This document shows positions 37,344 to 46,061 of a stretch of 64,000 nucleotides of DNA, piece by piece. The translations under genes and the position numbers were made by a program. The stretch is from Paenibacillus kyungheensis. Its GTDB lineage: Bacteria > Bacillota > Bacilli > Paenibacillales > Paenibacillaceae. The stretch covers positions 5,085,001 through 5,149,000 of the forward strand of contig NZ_CP117416.1 of NCBI RefSeq assembly GCF_028606985.1, written 5' to 3'. Position 1 is the first letter of the stretch, and every line of letters starts with the position of its first letter. The notes under the pieces are model-generated. The model had not been told where the DNA came from. It did no database searches and was given only the letters and a program-made list of their open reading frames with translations.

Positions 37344-37474
37344 AACATAAACCTCCTCTGTGTACTGTACGATCTATATATTTGATGTGTTGATTATAAA
37401 TAACTCCCCTTAAATAATCAAGTGACAATTTTTGATATTTGTCATTATAGTTTTTTTATTGATTATATGCATAG

Positions 37475-37511
37475 CAAAAAAACACACTCTCTGTGATGCA
37501 GAAAATGTGTT
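37475..37511 (-). terminator. Weak terminator after the TetR gene
   Basis: AACACA / TGTGTT with inner TCTG / CAGA, and TTTTTTT on the minus strand. Confidence 0.5.
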
Positions 37512-37526
37512 CTGGGACTGATACGT

Positions 37527-38123
37527 CTATGATGAATGAGCTTGAATACTGGCTAAAACCATATGCCAGACCTGTTCAAATTGTTGATCGATTGCCGGAT
37601 CTGTCCATTGATAAGCATGAGCAGGGTGATGAAAATAAGAAGTCGCTATTATTAATGTTCGGGCTATCTGCTCAGGTTGGCCCTGCTTAAATTCGTTATC
37701 TTTTATCCCTTGCTGAATAATAAGAGATACTTGCTCCACTAACAGATCAACATGATTCACTATAGAAGGCAAAGCTTCCATCGTAACCGCTGTATACATT
37801 TGGAACATCTCTGGATCTTCCACAGCATATTTTCGCTTAGTCTGTGCCAGTGTCTCTAACCATTGACGTAAACGTTTTGTTGCAGAATGATCACCATCTT
37901 GGACGATATGCTGTAAAGGGCTTGAAATCTGCTGTAACCAACGTTCTGTGACTGATTCTCGTAATTCTGCTTTGCTAGCAAAGTGGCGATAAATCGTGCC
38001 ATGACTGACTTTTAACGCGCGGGCGACATCGACGACCGATGTTTTGTCAGGTCCGTACCGACGTAACGCTTGCTCTGCCGCATCTAAAATTTGTTCTTTC
38101 GTTAATGGTGCATCATATGCCAT
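37527..38123 (-). CDS. TetR-family transcriptional repressor
   Basis: 198 residues from the ATG at 38123 (GAGGTG 6 bases upstream). N-terminal helix-turn-helix with DKTSVVDVARALKVSHGTIY followed by RHFASKAELRESV, the usual TetR DNA-binding region; a helical C-terminal ligand domain resembles YjdC/TetR_C_7-type sequences. A likely target is the downstream SDR gene, although a terminator-like hairpin separates them. Confidence 0.9.
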   Translation of the reverse strand: MAYDAPLTKEQILDAAEQALRRYGPDKTSVVDVARALKVSHGTIYRHFASKAELRESVTERWLQQISSPLQHIVQDGDHSATKRLRQWLETLAQTKRKYAVEDPEMFQMYTAVTMEALPSIVNHVDLLVEQVSLIIQQGIKDNEFKQGQPEQIARTLIIATSYFHHPAHAYQWTDPAIDQQFEQVWHMVLASIQAHSS

Positions 38124-38274
38124 CTGTTTCACCTCAATATATGTTTTACGATAGCATAGCAATAATGGGATATCAATTCATGTTTATTGTTATTCTCAAG
38201 CAACATAGAACTTCCAGAGCAATTAGCGATATAATAGTCTAAAGGTCTACAGCACGTTAGCAACAGGAAAGGAC

Positions 38275-39111
38275 GTGACTTCATCCGTGTCCGATACAAC
38301 TTCTTACTCATTCTCTCGAAATCAGCTATGCTTTTGTGGAAGCGGGCAAAAGCTTAAACATTGTCATAAAACAGCCGAGCCGGATAGCCGGGCTGCTCAT
38401 CTATACCAATTGTATCAAGATATCGATCATACGATTGACGATTACCGCGCAACAAGTGTGCAACAGCCTCCTTGTTCAGCAGGTTGCCGGGCTTGTTGTT
38501 CGGATTATGTACCTATTTCACAGGTGGAATTTGAATTGTTACTGATCTATATGGAGCGCAATTGGAGTACATCTGATATTGAAAATGCTTTTGCCAAAGC
38601 GGCTAAAGACTGGGAGACTTTTCGAGTAGAAAATCCGCCCATGTATGCTTCTTTAGCACATCCTACTAACACTGATGACGAATTGAATGCGATCCGTCAT
38701 CACGCTACACGTAATAGCTTTGCTTGTCCATTACTGGATGCTGAAAAAGGAACCTGTCGTGTGTATCCAGTACGTCCTTTTATTTGCCGTACTCATGGAA
38801 GTTCCCATACTTTTTATGGAACATGGAAAGAACGGCTTCGCCCTGAAAAGATATGCGAATATATTCCCGGTGGTAAGCCTCATCGTAAAATCACGCCTAA
38901 TATTGCAGATCGTTGGAGTGATTATGAACGTATTGCGGATGTAATGATTGGACCGAAGCGTCGCCCACTCCGTCAATATCCGATTATGTACTGGTTGGTA
39001 TTGTATGCCAAACATGGTGGCGGAGCTACAACAGCTATCGGTAATCTCGATAACTTTGAACTTTCTCTTCATGATCACAATAATAAAATGGCTCAATATA
39101 CAGGCAAATAA
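38275..39111 (+). CDS. SEC-C plus YkgJ-type cysteine-cluster protein
   Basis: 278 residues from a GTG. An N-terminal SEC-C zinc motif (CFCGSGQKLKHCH, about 20-32) is followed by a YkgJ-family cysteine cluster (CSAGCRACC, CRVYPVRPFICRTHG) likely binding an Fe-S or zinc centre. The fusion of an SEC-C tail domain to a YkgJ domain is found in other Firmicutes; no biochemical function is known. A GGAAAGG lies immediately upstream. Confidence 0.8.
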   Translation: MTSSVSDTTSYSFSRNQLCFCGSGQKLKHCHKTAEPDSRAAHLYQLYQDIDHTIDDYRATSVQQPPCSAGCRACCSDYVPISQVEFELLLIYMERNWSTSDIENAFAKAAKDWETFRVENPPMYASLAHPTNTDDELNAIRHHATRNSFACPLLDAEKGTCRVYPVRPFICRTHGSSHTFYGTWKERLRPEKICEYIPGGKPHRKITPNIADRWSDYERIADVMIGPKRRPLRQYPIMYWLVLYAKHGGGATTAIGNLDNFELSLHDHNNKMAQYTGK

Positions 39112-39145
39112 AAAAAGAGCAGCGATATCGATATCGTTGCTCTTT
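39111..39145. terminator. Bidirectional hairpin terminator
   Basis: A nearly perfect hairpin AAAGAGCAGCGATAT / CGATATCGTTGCTCTTT between convergent genes, with T7 on the minus strand. Confidence 0.75.
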
Positions 39146-39149
39146 AGGC

Positions 39150-39455
39150 TTATTTCTTATGCGTATATTCTTCGTTGGCTTTGTCTAACATCGATTTCCA
39201 ATCGCTGAAGTTTGTCTCACGATTGACATGACGATCAAACAATTCGCCTTCAACATTTTGAATGTCCTCTAGCGTGTCTGCTTGGAAATTACCTTTTTTC
39301 AAAAATTCAGCAAAGCTATCCAGACTCGAATACTTGCTCATAAATCCGCGGTTAAACAACATATCCAAAGATACATAGCCTTCACCTTGTGCTTCTTTTT
39401 GCCCTTGCAAATCTTTTAACAAATCTTCCATTGACATCGGTTTTTGCTTTTTCAA
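39150..39455 (-). CDS. Uncharacterised 101-residue acidic protein
   Basis: Start TTG at 39455, because AGGAG lies seven bases before it; the longer reading has no such signal. The product (KKQKPMSMEDLLKDL at the start, DWKSMLDKANEEYTHKK at the end) is soluble, charged and mostly helical, with no recognisable domain. Probably a small cytoplasmic protein conserved in this genus. Confidence 0.55.
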   Translation of the reverse strand: MKKQKPMSMEDLLKDLQGQKEAQGEGYVSLDMLFNRGFMSKYSSLDSFAEFLKKGNFQADTLEDIQNVEGELFDRHVNRETNFSDWKSMLDKANEEYTHKK

Positions 39456-39712
39456 ATGACCACTCCTATATTGTGTTTTGGCAATAGATAACTTTCGTTC
39501 GATTGCAAACATCTTGTTATTGTAAGCTATCTCAACAGAAAGCACCATACTTCTACAAGTGAAATAGAATATAGATACTCCCTATGACTTCTTTATATAA
39601 CATACTTCTACTTATTATAACATTAACCGCTCTAGATACCCAGAAACACCTTGTGATTTTTTTCCCAATTCTTTGCTACATATTTATGGATTGCCGTTAC
39701 TTGTTAACAAAA

Positions 39713-39763
39713 AAACCTTCAAGATCATAAGCAACAGAAATCATGCTTATGACTTTGAAGGTT
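39713..39763 (-). terminator. Terminator after the LLM oxidoreductase
   Basis: AAACCTTCAA / TTTGAAGGTTT with inner ATCATAAGC / GCTTATGA; T run on the minus strand. Confidence 0.8.
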
Positions 39764-39776
39764 TGAAATTGCTTTA

Positions 39777-40826
39777 TTATTGATTGGCTTCCCATTCTGC
39801 AACTTCTGCACGTACCCGTGGTGCAACTTCTTTTCCTAACAATTCAATCCCATGCATCACCTGATCATGTGGCATGGTGCCTACAGGTGCATGTAAAAAG
39901 AATCGTGTAATACCGACTTGTTTGCGCAAATTAATAATTTTACGAGCCACTGTCTCTGGATCACCGACATATAGCGCGCCTTGCTCACTACGAGCAGCAT
40001 CAAAACTATTGCGTGTATAAGGACCCCAACCACGTTCTTTACCCAGCTTGTTCATACTTTGTTGAGTCGAAGGGAAAAATTGCTCTACGGCAAGTTCAGT
40101 CGTATCTGCAATAAAGCCATGCGAATGACAAGCTACAGACAGTGTCGAAGCATCATGCCCGGCGTGAGCGGCTGCTTTGTAATATAGCTGAACCAATGGA
40201 GCAAATTGAGCCGGTTGTCCACCAATAATCGCTAATACTAATGGCAAGCCCAGCATACCTGCACGAATCACAGACTCTGTATTGCCTCCACTACCTATCC
40301 ATACTGGTAATAATTCTTGTACAGGACGCGGGTAGACTCCTAGATTGTGAATAGCTGCGCGATGTTGTCCTTGCCAGCTTACTTTTTCAGAAGCTCTAAT
40401 TTTCAAAAGTAAATCTAATTTCTCATCAAATAATTCATTATAATCATCTAGATCGTAGCCGAATAAAGGGAATGATTCGATAAAAGAACCTCGTCCCGCC
40501 ATAATCTCAGCCCGTCCATTTGAAATCCCATCTAATGTTGCAAAATCTTGAAAAACACGTACCGGATCAGCCGAAGATAGTACGGTAACCGCACTGGATA
40601 AACGAATACGTTCGGTTTGCGAAGCCGCTGCTGCAAGAATAACTGCTGGTGAAGAAGCCGCATAATCTTCTCGATGATGCTCTCCTACTCCATATACATC
40701 CAATCCTACTTGATCGGCAAGTACAATCTCTTCAACCACTTCACGAATACGTTGTGCATGACTCATTACTTCACCGGTTTGTGCATCTGGCGAAGTTTCT
40801 ACAAAGGTGCTTATGCCTAGTTCCAT
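39777..40826 (-). CDS. LLM-class flavin-dependent oxidoreductase
   Basis: 349 residues of the bacterial luciferase-like TIM barrel: FVETSPDAQTGEVMSHAQRI, GVGEHHREDYAASSPAVILAAAA, then DFATLDGISNGRAEIMAGRGSF. The Atu2307-type subgroup has this layout. It uses reduced flavin to oxidise an unknown substrate. A single gene between its own terminator and the PEP-mutase gene. Confidence 0.88.
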   Translation of the reverse strand: MELGISTFVETSPDAQTGEVMSHAQRIREVVEEIVLADQVGLDVYGVGEHHREDYAASSPAVILAAAASQTERIRLSSAVTVLSSADPVRVFQDFATLDGISNGRAEIMAGRGSFIESFPLFGYDLDDYNELFDEKLDLLLKIRASEKVSWQGQHRAAIHNLGVYPRPVQELLPVWIGSGGNTESVIRAGMLGLPLVLAIIGGQPAQFAPLVQLYYKAAAHAGHDASTLSVACHSHGFIADTTELAVEQFFPSTQQSMNKLGKERGWGPYTRNSFDAARSEQGALYVGDPETVARKIINLRKQVGITRFFLHAPVGTMPHDQVMHGIELLGKEVAPRVRAEVAEWEANQ

Positions 40827-40987
40827 CGAAACATTCCCTGCTTTCTTATTCTATATTATTCTTTATCTATATCGCTATAAATTTGTTATTTACTAACTTT
40901 ACAAGTAATATCTTTATATTGAACCTTTTTGACATGAATATCAAGTCTTTTATAACAAATATAGATAAAAAAAGAATAATCAAGGAA

Positions 40988-41770
40988 TTAACGACTGGCT
41001 AAAGCTTGCTGACCTACTTTTTCCAACGTATTCATCACTTGCTGATAAGGTGACGGCCCGTAACTAATACGAGATACTCCCCATGCAGAACATTCGGATA
41101 CAGAAGGGGTATCTGTAGTAAGCATAATATTGATTGGTAATGGAGAATGAGTGCATAACATTTGAATCGAAGAAGGATCACTCAAACCGGGTACAAAAAA
41201 TCCATTCGCTCCTGCATGAGCATAGGCGATAGCACGTGTTAAAGCCTGTTCGGTATTCTCCTTTTGTACAGAAGCAGAAGACAGCGGATCGGCTTGTAAA
41301 AAAATATCGGTGCGCGCATTAATAAACAAAGGAATACCTAACTGGTCAGCAGCTTGGCGAGCTGCAACAATACGTTCACATTGATCTTCGATCGTATATA
41401 ATCGTTGTTCACCGATAATCTGATCTTCGATATTGATACCTACTGCTCCAGCTTCGATAACCATTTTTACAGATTGAGATACTTGTTCAGGAGTATCGCC
41501 ATATCCACCTTCTATATCAATTGTGACAGGTAACTGTACTTTTTGCGTAATCTGTTTGAGATTGTCGATCACCTGTGTAAAAGGAAATGCTTGTCCATCT
41601 TCATAACCATGTGCACTAGCGACAGACCAACTGCCTGTAGCGATCACTTGGGCACCTGTACGTTCGATAACCGCTGCACTACCTGCATCCCATATATTGA
41701 CTAACACCAACGGATTTCCTTTTACATGTAGATCATGTAATACTTGTGCTTGCTGAATTTGAGTAGTCAT
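40988..41770 (-). CDS. Isocitrate lyase/PEP mutase-family enzyme
   Basis: 260 residues of the PEP-mutase TIM barrel: NIWDAGSAAVIE at the start, TIDIEGGYGDTPEQV and GAVGINIEDQ carrying metal-binding acids, then INARTDIFL. The KKCG loop of true isocitrate lyases is absent, so a carboxyphosphonoenolpyruvate- or oxaloacetate-type lyase is likelier. Its ATG overlaps the stop of ada by four bases, so it is made together with the alkylation-repair protein. Confidence 0.85.
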   Translation of the reverse strand: MTTQIQQAQVLHDLHVKGNPLVLVNIWDAGSAAVIERTGAQVIATGSWSVASAHGYEDGQAFPFTQVIDNLKQITQKVQLPVTIDIEGGYGDTPEQVSQSVKMVIEAGAVGINIEDQIIGEQRLYTIEDQCERIVAARQAADQLGIPLFINARTDIFLQADPLSSASVQKENTEQALTRAIAYAHAGANGFFVPGLSDPSSIQMLCTHSPLPINIMLTTDTPSVSECSAWGVSRISYGPSPYQQVMNTLEKVGQQALASR

Positions 41771-42867
41771 GAGTTATATTCTCCTTGTTCATGTATTAAA
41801 GCGTTAGACGATTGAATGGCTTGTAGTGGAGTTCGTTCATGTTGTAATAACCATGTTTTGCGAGTAAGCCCACCGCCATATCCACCCAATTCTCCATTGG
41901 AATTAATCACACGATGGCAAGGGATCACAATCGCTAATTGATTCGCTCCATTGGCTTGAGCAACCGCACGAAAAGCAGACGGCTTCCCTAACGCTGATGC
42001 AATCTGAGCATAAGAACGAGTTTCTCCTGCTGGAATCTTCATTAATTGATCCCATACCTGTTGTTGAAAAGGGGAACCTAGTAATTGTAGCGGTGTTGTA
42101 AATGTCGTAGACTTTCCTGAAAAATACGTATTCAATTCTTGTTCGATCAATCGAATCGGTTCAGTCATTCCTGGGATAATCGCCGATTTTGTTTTTATCC
42201 GTAATCGTTCGACTTCACGTTCCAATCCTCTACGATCTACAAATTCTAATAGATACAATGCTTCTTCACTTGAGACAGCAATCATCGGACCGAGTGTCGT
42301 ATCGATCCAGGAAGCTTTGAGCACTCGATCTTCTGTCAGCAATGTCGGTGCAGCACCCATAATTCGTGCAAACGCATCTCGAAATCCACTACTCGACTCA
42401 TATCCTGTTGACAACTGTGTATCAATAACCGTTTGCCCGGAACGGATATGTTTGAGCGCTAGTCCCATTCGGCGAGCACGCGCATATTCGACAAACGTCA
42501 TGCCAAAGCGCTTTTTAAATTGGCGACGAGCGGTGGACTCATCTACTGATAATTGGCGGAAATCTTCTTCACGCCAGCGCTTTTCAGGTTCTTTTTCTAC
42601 CGCTTCCACCAGTATACGTACAACATCAGATACATGATTCGGATGGGACAATGGACGACAACGTTGGCAGGGTCGATAAGAAGCGAGCAAAGCTTCTTGC
42701 GCGGTTGCATAAAACTCACAATTTTCAAATTTCGGCTTACGCGCCGGACAGGTAGGACGACAAAATACGCCTGTCGTTTTGACACCGACATAAAATAAAC
42801 CTTCGTATTCTGTCTTTTTCTCAAGTAATGCTTGGTAATACTCTTGCTGGTATTCAGGCGAGATCAT
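41767..42867 (-). CDS. ada: Ada: DNA alkylation repair and transcription activator
   Basis: 366 residues with three modules. Residues 1-80 are the methylphosphotriester domain with zinc cysteines C36, C40, C67 and C70 (C36 is the expected methyl acceptor). About 85-170 is an AraC-type helix-turn-helix. The C-terminal domain is O6-methylguanine methyltransferase with acceptor Cys317 in IPCHRVI. Self-methylation at the first domain turns it into an activator of alkylation-repair genes. It is the first gene of a two-gene unit with the PEP-mutase-family enzyme. Confidence 0.95.
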   Translation of the reverse strand: MISPEYQQEYYQALLEKKTEYEGLFYVGVKTTGVFCRPTCPARKPKFENCEFYATAQEALLASYRPCQRCRPLSHPNHVSDVVRILVEAVEKEPEKRWREEDFRQLSVDESTARRQFKKRFGMTFVEYARARRMGLALKHIRSGQTVIDTQLSTGYESSSGFRDAFARIMGAAPTLLTEDRVLKASWIDTTLGPMIAVSSEEALYLLEFVDRRGLEREVERLRIKTKSAIIPGMTEPIRLIEQELNTYFSGKSTTFTTPLQLLGSPFQQQVWDQLMKIPAGETRSYAQIASALGKPSAFRAVAQANGANQLAIVIPCHRVINSNGELGGYGGGLTRKTWLLQHERTPLQAIQSSNALIHEQGEYNS

Positions 42868-42958
42868 AGAGATGCTCCTTTACGAGAAGTGGATACGTTT
42901 ATTATAATTCCTCGACTGTATGTTCATCGCCGAAATTCAGGCATTGATTTTTTTATAC

Positions 42959-42986
42959 GAAAAAAGCTAAGCACAATGCTTAGCTT
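42959..42986 (-). terminator. Terminator after phnA
   Basis: Ten-pair stem AAGCTAAGCA / TGCTTAGCTT, a three-base loop and a T run on the minus strand. Confidence 0.85.
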
Positions 42987-43034
42987 GATCTCCGTTATAT
43001 CAATATCGTGTAGCCTTATTCAAAGAATGGATCA

Positions 43035-43376
43035 TTAAATCTTTTTCACAAATTCAGACTTCAATTTCATCGCGCCAAAGCCGTCGATTTTGCAGTCGAT
43101 ATCATGATCGCCATCGACCAGACGGATATTTTTGACTTTGGTACCGATTTTGAGGGTAGAAGAACTACCTTTCACTTTCAGATCTTTGATAATCGTGATC
43201 GAATCGCCATCTTGTAAAATATTGCCGTTGGCATCTTTAACGACTTTCTCTTCGCTATCTTGAGTCTCTTCAGCATTTGGATTCCATTCATAAGCACATT
43301 CCGGGCAGACTAACATATCGCCATCTTCATATGTATATTCCGAATGACATTTAGGGCAATGGGGCAAGCTCGACAT
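43035..43376 (-). CDS. PhnA/YjdM-family zinc-ribbon protein
   Basis: 113 residues from the ATG at 43376 (GGAG about 10 bases before; the longer reading starts at TTG). An N-terminal zinc ribbon ([21 protein letters not shown]) is followed by an SH3-like barrel ([16 protein letters not shown]...[17 protein letters not shown]). The family was named for alkylphosphonate genes, but its role is unknown. Single gene with its own terminator. Confidence 0.9.
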   Translation of the reverse strand: MSSLPHCPKCHSEYTYEDGDMLVCPECAYEWNPNAEETQDSEEKVVKDANGNILQDGDSITIIKDLKVKGSSSTLKIGTKVKNIRLVDGDHDIDCKIDGFGAMKLKSEFVKKI

Positions 43377-43549
43377 CTTTTCATTTCTCCATTCGTTCGG
43401 TTCATTTGACAACCTGTTTATGCTTATATTTTGCCATAGACTTGGAAGTTCTACAAATTTTTATTCCAGATCAACTATGATTTCCTTATTGCTCCATATT
43501 TCGTTAAAATAAAGATATCTTTTTACGATATGAACAGGGGGCGTTACAT

Positions 43550-44311
43550 ATGGCTTTTACTATTAGCAATCTTACCGATAATAGCAATACAGTGATCAAA
43601 GACAAATTGGGTAGTTTTACCGTATTGGAATATATTAAAGACCTTAGTTGTACCTCGGTAGGTGAGGCTAGTGCTCAATATTATATGTCCAAAAGCAATA
43701 TGCATCGCAAACAGTTAATGATCGAAATTAACAATAGCGAAATTATTATGCGTGCAGGCGCGATGCAGTACACCGTTGGTAATATGGAAATGACAACAGG
43801 CGTTAAAGGCGCTGGTGGAGCTGTGCGTGGTTTTCTAAGTGGAGCAGCAACAGGTACTGGCTCTATCAAACCACTTTATAACGGAACAGGTACGATCTTG
43901 CTAGAACCTACCTACAAATACATCTGGTTAATTGATGTCGATAACGATGAAATTGTTCTGGATGATGGATTGTTTTTGGCTTGTGAGACGACACTCAAAA
44001 TCGGCGTTGTTGCACGCAGTAACTTCTCTTCTGCTGTACTTGGTGGTGAAGGATTATTTAATATGAGTGCTAGCGGCAAAGGCGTTATTGCTCTCGAAGC
44101 ACCTGTTCCTGCTGAAGAAGCTGTTGTGGTTGAACTGCAAAATGATGTGCTAAAAGTCGATGGCAACTTTGCGATGATGTGGTCGAATACACTCAACTTC
44201 ACAGTCGAGAAATCAGGCAAAACCAAAATGGGTTCTATGGCATCTGGCGAAGGATTAGTGAACGTGTATCGGGGTACAGGAACTGTCTGGTTAGCTCCGC
44301 CTTCGAATTAA
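43550..44311 (+). CDS. AIM24-family beta-rich protein
   Basis: 253 residues with repeated beta strands and Gly-rich turns: EIIMRAGAMQYTVGNMEM, GAGGAVRGFLSGAATGTG, LGGEGLFNMSASGKG and EGLVNVYRGTGTVWLAP. This matches the AIM24/TIGR00266 family, found in bacteria and mitochondria, whose cellular role is not settled. AGGGGG lies 8 bases before the ATG. Single gene. Confidence 0.88.
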   Translation: MAFTISNLTDNSNTVIKDKLGSFTVLEYIKDLSCTSVGEASAQYYMSKSNMHRKQLMIEINNSEIIMRAGAMQYTVGNMEMTTGVKGAGGAVRGFLSGAATGTGSIKPLYNGTGTILLEPTYKYIWLIDVDNDEIVLDDGLFLACETTLKIGVVARSNFSSAVLGGEGLFNMSASGKGVIALEAPVPAEEAVVVELQNDVLKVDGNFAMMWSNTLNFTVEKSGKTKMGSMASGEGLVNVYRGTGTVWLAPPSN

Positions 44312-44427
44312 CATATCATAGATTAATCAGACATCTTGTGCTCTACTAATCTACTCATTATTTAATGAATAATATTGATAATGACACCTTATATAAAGGA
44401 ACAACCTCAAGATTAAAAAGACAATAA

Positions 44428-44470
44428 CAAAAAAGGTAAAGAACGCGATTATGCATTCTTTACCTTTTGT
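44428..44470. terminator. Bidirectional terminator
   Basis: AAAAGGTAAAGAA / TTCTTTACCTTTT with a 12-base loop, between the convergent AIM24 and PTS EIIC genes. Confidence 0.8.
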
Positions 44471-44500
44471 TAGTTTATTATCACAATAGATACGATGTAC

Positions 44501-45769
44501 TTAAGCCGCTCCAAAAATCTTCATTAAGCCCATAATCAGAATCCCTACAGCGCCAAAGTCAGTATCGCCAAATGTCGAACCACCGAAGCCGAACTGTGTC
44601 AGGAAGATGAGCAAGATTGCTGGTAAGAAGCTAATTAACAATCCATTTGCAAATGCACCGATCATCGCTCCACGCCGTCCACCTGTCGCATTCCCGAATA
44701 CCCCTGCTGCCGCTCCTGTAAAGAAGTGAGGAACCAAGCCCGGAATAATCACCTTCAAGCCGACAGCTGGCAAAATAAACATCGACAATAATCCTGCCAA
44801 AAAGCTAAATAAGAAACCGATAATCACTGCATTGGGTGCAAATGGGAATACAGTCGGGCAATCGAGTGCTGGCTTCGTATTCGGAGCCCATTTCTCAGCT
44901 ATCCCTTTAAATGCAGGTACAATCTCTGCAATCAACATCCGTACACCAGCAAGAATAATATATACCCCTGCTGCAAAAGTAATCGCTTGAATTAGAGAGA
45001 AGACGATAAAGTTAGAACCGTTAGACAATTCGGTCTGGATATATTCTTGTCCTGCAAACAAAGCTACGACGATAAAGAAGATCGACATTGTCAGCGAGAC
45101 TGCTACAGAAGTATCTCGCAAAAAGCCTAACGATTGCGGAACTTTAATCTGCTCGGTCGTTTTTTCTTTATTGCCGAACCATTTCCCGATGGTTGCAGAG
45201 ACAAAGTAACCGATCGAACCAAAATGTCCTACAGCAAAATCGTCACTACCTGTAATCTGACGTACATACGGCTGTAAAATTGCCGGGAATACAACCATAC
45301 ATAATCCCAAAATAATTGATCCTACAATCACCAGTGGTGCGCCGCTCATACCACCAACTGTTAACGATACAGCAATCAGACAAGCCATAAATAGCGTATG
45401 GTGTCCGGTTAAGAAAATGTATTTAAGCGGTGTAAAACGTGCCAGTATAATATTTACGATCATCCCGAATACCATAATAAGAGCCGTAGATGCTCCAAAT
45501 TGACTTTGGGCTGCCGCTACAATCGCTTCATTGGTCGGAATAATACCGGGAACCTGAAAAGCATGGGTAAACATTTTGCCAAAGATATCTAGCGCACCTG
45601 TTAATACGGTTGCACCAGCTCCAATAATTACAAACCCCATAATCGTTTTGAGTGTACCGGAGACTACTGTAGCGATAGGCTTGCGCTGTAATAGTAGTCC
45701 GATCAGCGCAAACAATCCAACCAGTATAGACGGTGTGCCTAGAATATCGTTCATTATTAAATTCATCAT
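44501..45769 (-). CDS. ulaA: PTS EIIC, ascorbate type (UlaA/SgaT)
   Basis: 422 residues with 10-11 hydrophobic segments and the family motifs GALDIFGKMFTHAFQVPGIIP and HFGSIGYFVSA. UlaA-type EIIC forms the membrane channel for L-ascorbate or a related acid sugar. It follows the EIIB gene by 25 bases. None of the enzymes that degrade ascorbate-6-phosphate (UlaD, UlaE, UlaF) lies nearby, so the true substrate is open. Confidence 0.9.
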   Translation of the reverse strand: MMNLIMNDILGTPSILVGLFALIGLLLQRKPIATVVSGTLKTIMGFVIIGAGATVLTGALDIFGKMFTHAFQVPGIIPTNEAIVAAAQSQFGASTALIMVFGMIVNIILARFTPLKYIFLTGHHTLFMACLIAVSLTVGGMSGAPLVIVGSIILGLCMVVFPAILQPYVRQITGSDDFAVGHFGSIGYFVSATIGKWFGNKEKTTEQIKVPQSLGFLRDTSVAVSLTMSIFFIVVALFAGQEYIQTELSNGSNFIVFSLIQAITFAAGVYIILAGVRMLIAEIVPAFKGIAEKWAPNTKPALDCPTVFPFAPNAVIIGFLFSFLAGLLSMFILPAVGLKVIIPGLVPHFFTGAAAGVFGNATGGRRGAMIGAFANGLLISFLPAILLIFLTQFGFGGSTFGDTDFGAVGILIMGLMKIFGAA

Positions 45770-45794
45770 ATCGGCTCTACCTTCTTCCCTCAGA

Positions 45795-46061
45795 TCAAGC
45801 TAGAAGCGGTTCTAATTTGGATTTAATTTCAGGGATACTCATCATATTTTCAAGCGATACGACTGTACGACCCCCATCGCTAAGTTGTGCCATAATATCT
45901 GCCGCTCCGATAAAGATATCCGCTTGCTCGGATTTGGCTGACGATAGATCGGTATGATCCACATCTGCTACTTTGCCCATTTCTGTTAAAGCCTTTTTGA
46001 TATTGATCTCCATAATAAAACTGCTTCCTAATCCGTTTCCACATACGACCATAATTTTCAT
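45795..46061 (-). CDS. ulaB: PTS EIIB, ascorbate type
   Basis: 88 residues. The phosphorylation loop is VVCGNGLGSS with the active cysteine at residue 7. It carries the phosphate from the EIIA domain of the upstream regulator to the EIIC-bound sugar. The ATG overlaps the regulator stop by four bases, so the two are coupled. Confidence 0.9.
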   Translation of the reverse strand: MKIMVVCGNGLGSSFIMEINIKKALTEMGKVADVDHTDLSSAKSEQADIFIGAADIMAQLSDGGRTVVSLENMMSIPEIKSKLEPLLA

